NCBI GenBank assembly: GCA_963677935.2
Contig: CAXXEH010000003.1
Location: 2,170,001 to 2,234,000, forward strand
From: JAAFHB01 sp963677935
GTDB lineage: Bacteria > Bacteroidota > Bacteroidia > Bacteroidales > Prolixibacteraceae
DNA length: 64,000 nt
Direction: 5' to 3'
The notes beneath the pieces were generated by a model that was given only the letters and a program-made list of their open reading frames with translations, did no database searches and was not told the origin of the DNA. Made by a program: the position numbers and the translations under genes. Shown here piece after piece: positions 63,926-64,000 of this stretch. The stretch's first letter is position 1; every line of letters starts with the position of its first letter.

Positions 63926-64000
63926 ATGAGTAAACCAATTGTTACGGCCATCGCCTCTTTCGGAATGTCAGGTGTTGTCTTTCAGGGACCGTCACTTAAA
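63926..64000 (+). CDS. N terminus of a Gfo/Idh/MocA family oxidoreductase (cut by window end)
   Basis: Only 25 residues are present (TAIASFGMSGVVFQGP and flanks). The start matches the cytoplasmic Gfo/Idh/MocA type that begins with a Rossmann strand and GMSG loop. There is no Tat leader, unlike the two other family members in the window. Confidence 0.65.
   Translation, partial: MSKPIVTAIASFGMSGVVFQGPSLK

Noticed and set aside
1..64000. CRISPR arrays, tRNA, rRNA, insertion sequences or prophage genes
   Set aside because: No regularly spaced repeats, no cloverleaf or rRNA signature, no transposase or integrase seen on either strand by eye.

Overview
The window looks like a chromosomal segment of a Bacteroidota bacterium, probably Bacteroidales- or Marinilabiliales-like and free-living or anaerobic. 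The evidence is AT-rich DNA, -7 boxes of the TAnnTTTG type, many secreted or lipobox proteins, Tat-type oxidoreductases, GH78 and GH29 glycosidases, cupin-AraC regulators and a DUF5777-type outer-membrane barrel. No rRNA, tRNA, CRISPR array or insertion sequence was seen. Both ends cut through genes.

Region 1 (1-28.9 kb) is carbohydrate catabolism. A first group on the + strand (1-6.6 kb) holds a truncated gene end, a Gfo/Idh/MocA oxidoreductase, a secreted TIM-barrel isomerase-like protein, a very large lipoprotein and a sugar-lactonase-type amidohydrolase. Two long operons then converge near 18.9 kb. The + strand operon (6.9-18.9 kb) has a RhaT-like transporter, three SDR dehydrogenases, a VOC protein, a fused E1 alpha/beta protein, an aldehyde dehydrogenase, split E1 alpha and beta, one E2 and two cupins. 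The - strand operon (26.9-18.9 kb) has two paralogous ~950-residue secreted putative glycosidases, an SDR and a LarA-type nickel-pincer racemase/epimerase. Both operons are preceded by the same ~88-bp element, in the same orientation relative to the genes. At the second copy the element also carries the promoter of an AraC regulator, so one regulon is very likely. The gene set suits oxidation of a sugar or sugar acid (perhaps a 6-deoxy sugar) to 2-oxo acids and then acyl-CoA, but no sugar-acid dehydratase is present.

Region 2 (28-40 kb) is a corrinoid and radical-enzyme island. It has an AraC regulator, a corrinoid protein (MtaC-like), a methanol:corrinoid methyltransferase (MtaB-like, zinc ligands intact), a COG0523 metallochaperone GTPase, a ferredoxin-ASKHA corrinoid reactivator, two M14 peptidases (the first has lost its zinc motif) and a HypD-like glycyl radical enzyme. 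Directly after the last is a ~35-codon remnant of its radical-SAM activase. No methyl-accepting methyltransferase is present.

Region 3 (40-45 kb) has a small lipoprotein, a second Gfo/Idh/MocA oxidoreductase and a GH78 alpha-L-rhamnosidase.

Region 4 (45-57.4 kb) is a multiheme cytochrome island: a Crp/Fnr regulator with a cysteine-rich N terminus, a 6-heme lipoprotein, a mono-heme lipoprotein, a DUF5777 barrel, a membrane-anchored 7-heme cytochrome, a b561-type membrane cytochrome, a 4-heme periplasmic cytochrome, a 19-heme protein fused to a b561-like membrane domain, and a 7-heme NapC/NirT (ImcH-like) quinol oxidase. The parts resemble a quinone-to-periplasm-to-outer-membrane electron conduit. 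This is the best candidate here for an undescribed system.

Region 5 (57.4-64 kb) is mostly housekeeping: cold-shock protein, membrane protein, Hsp20, small acidic protein, PspC-domain protein, a Tat-exported TIM-barrel protein, GH29 fucosidase, thioredoxin, CorA transporter, and the start of a third Gfo/Idh/MocA gene.
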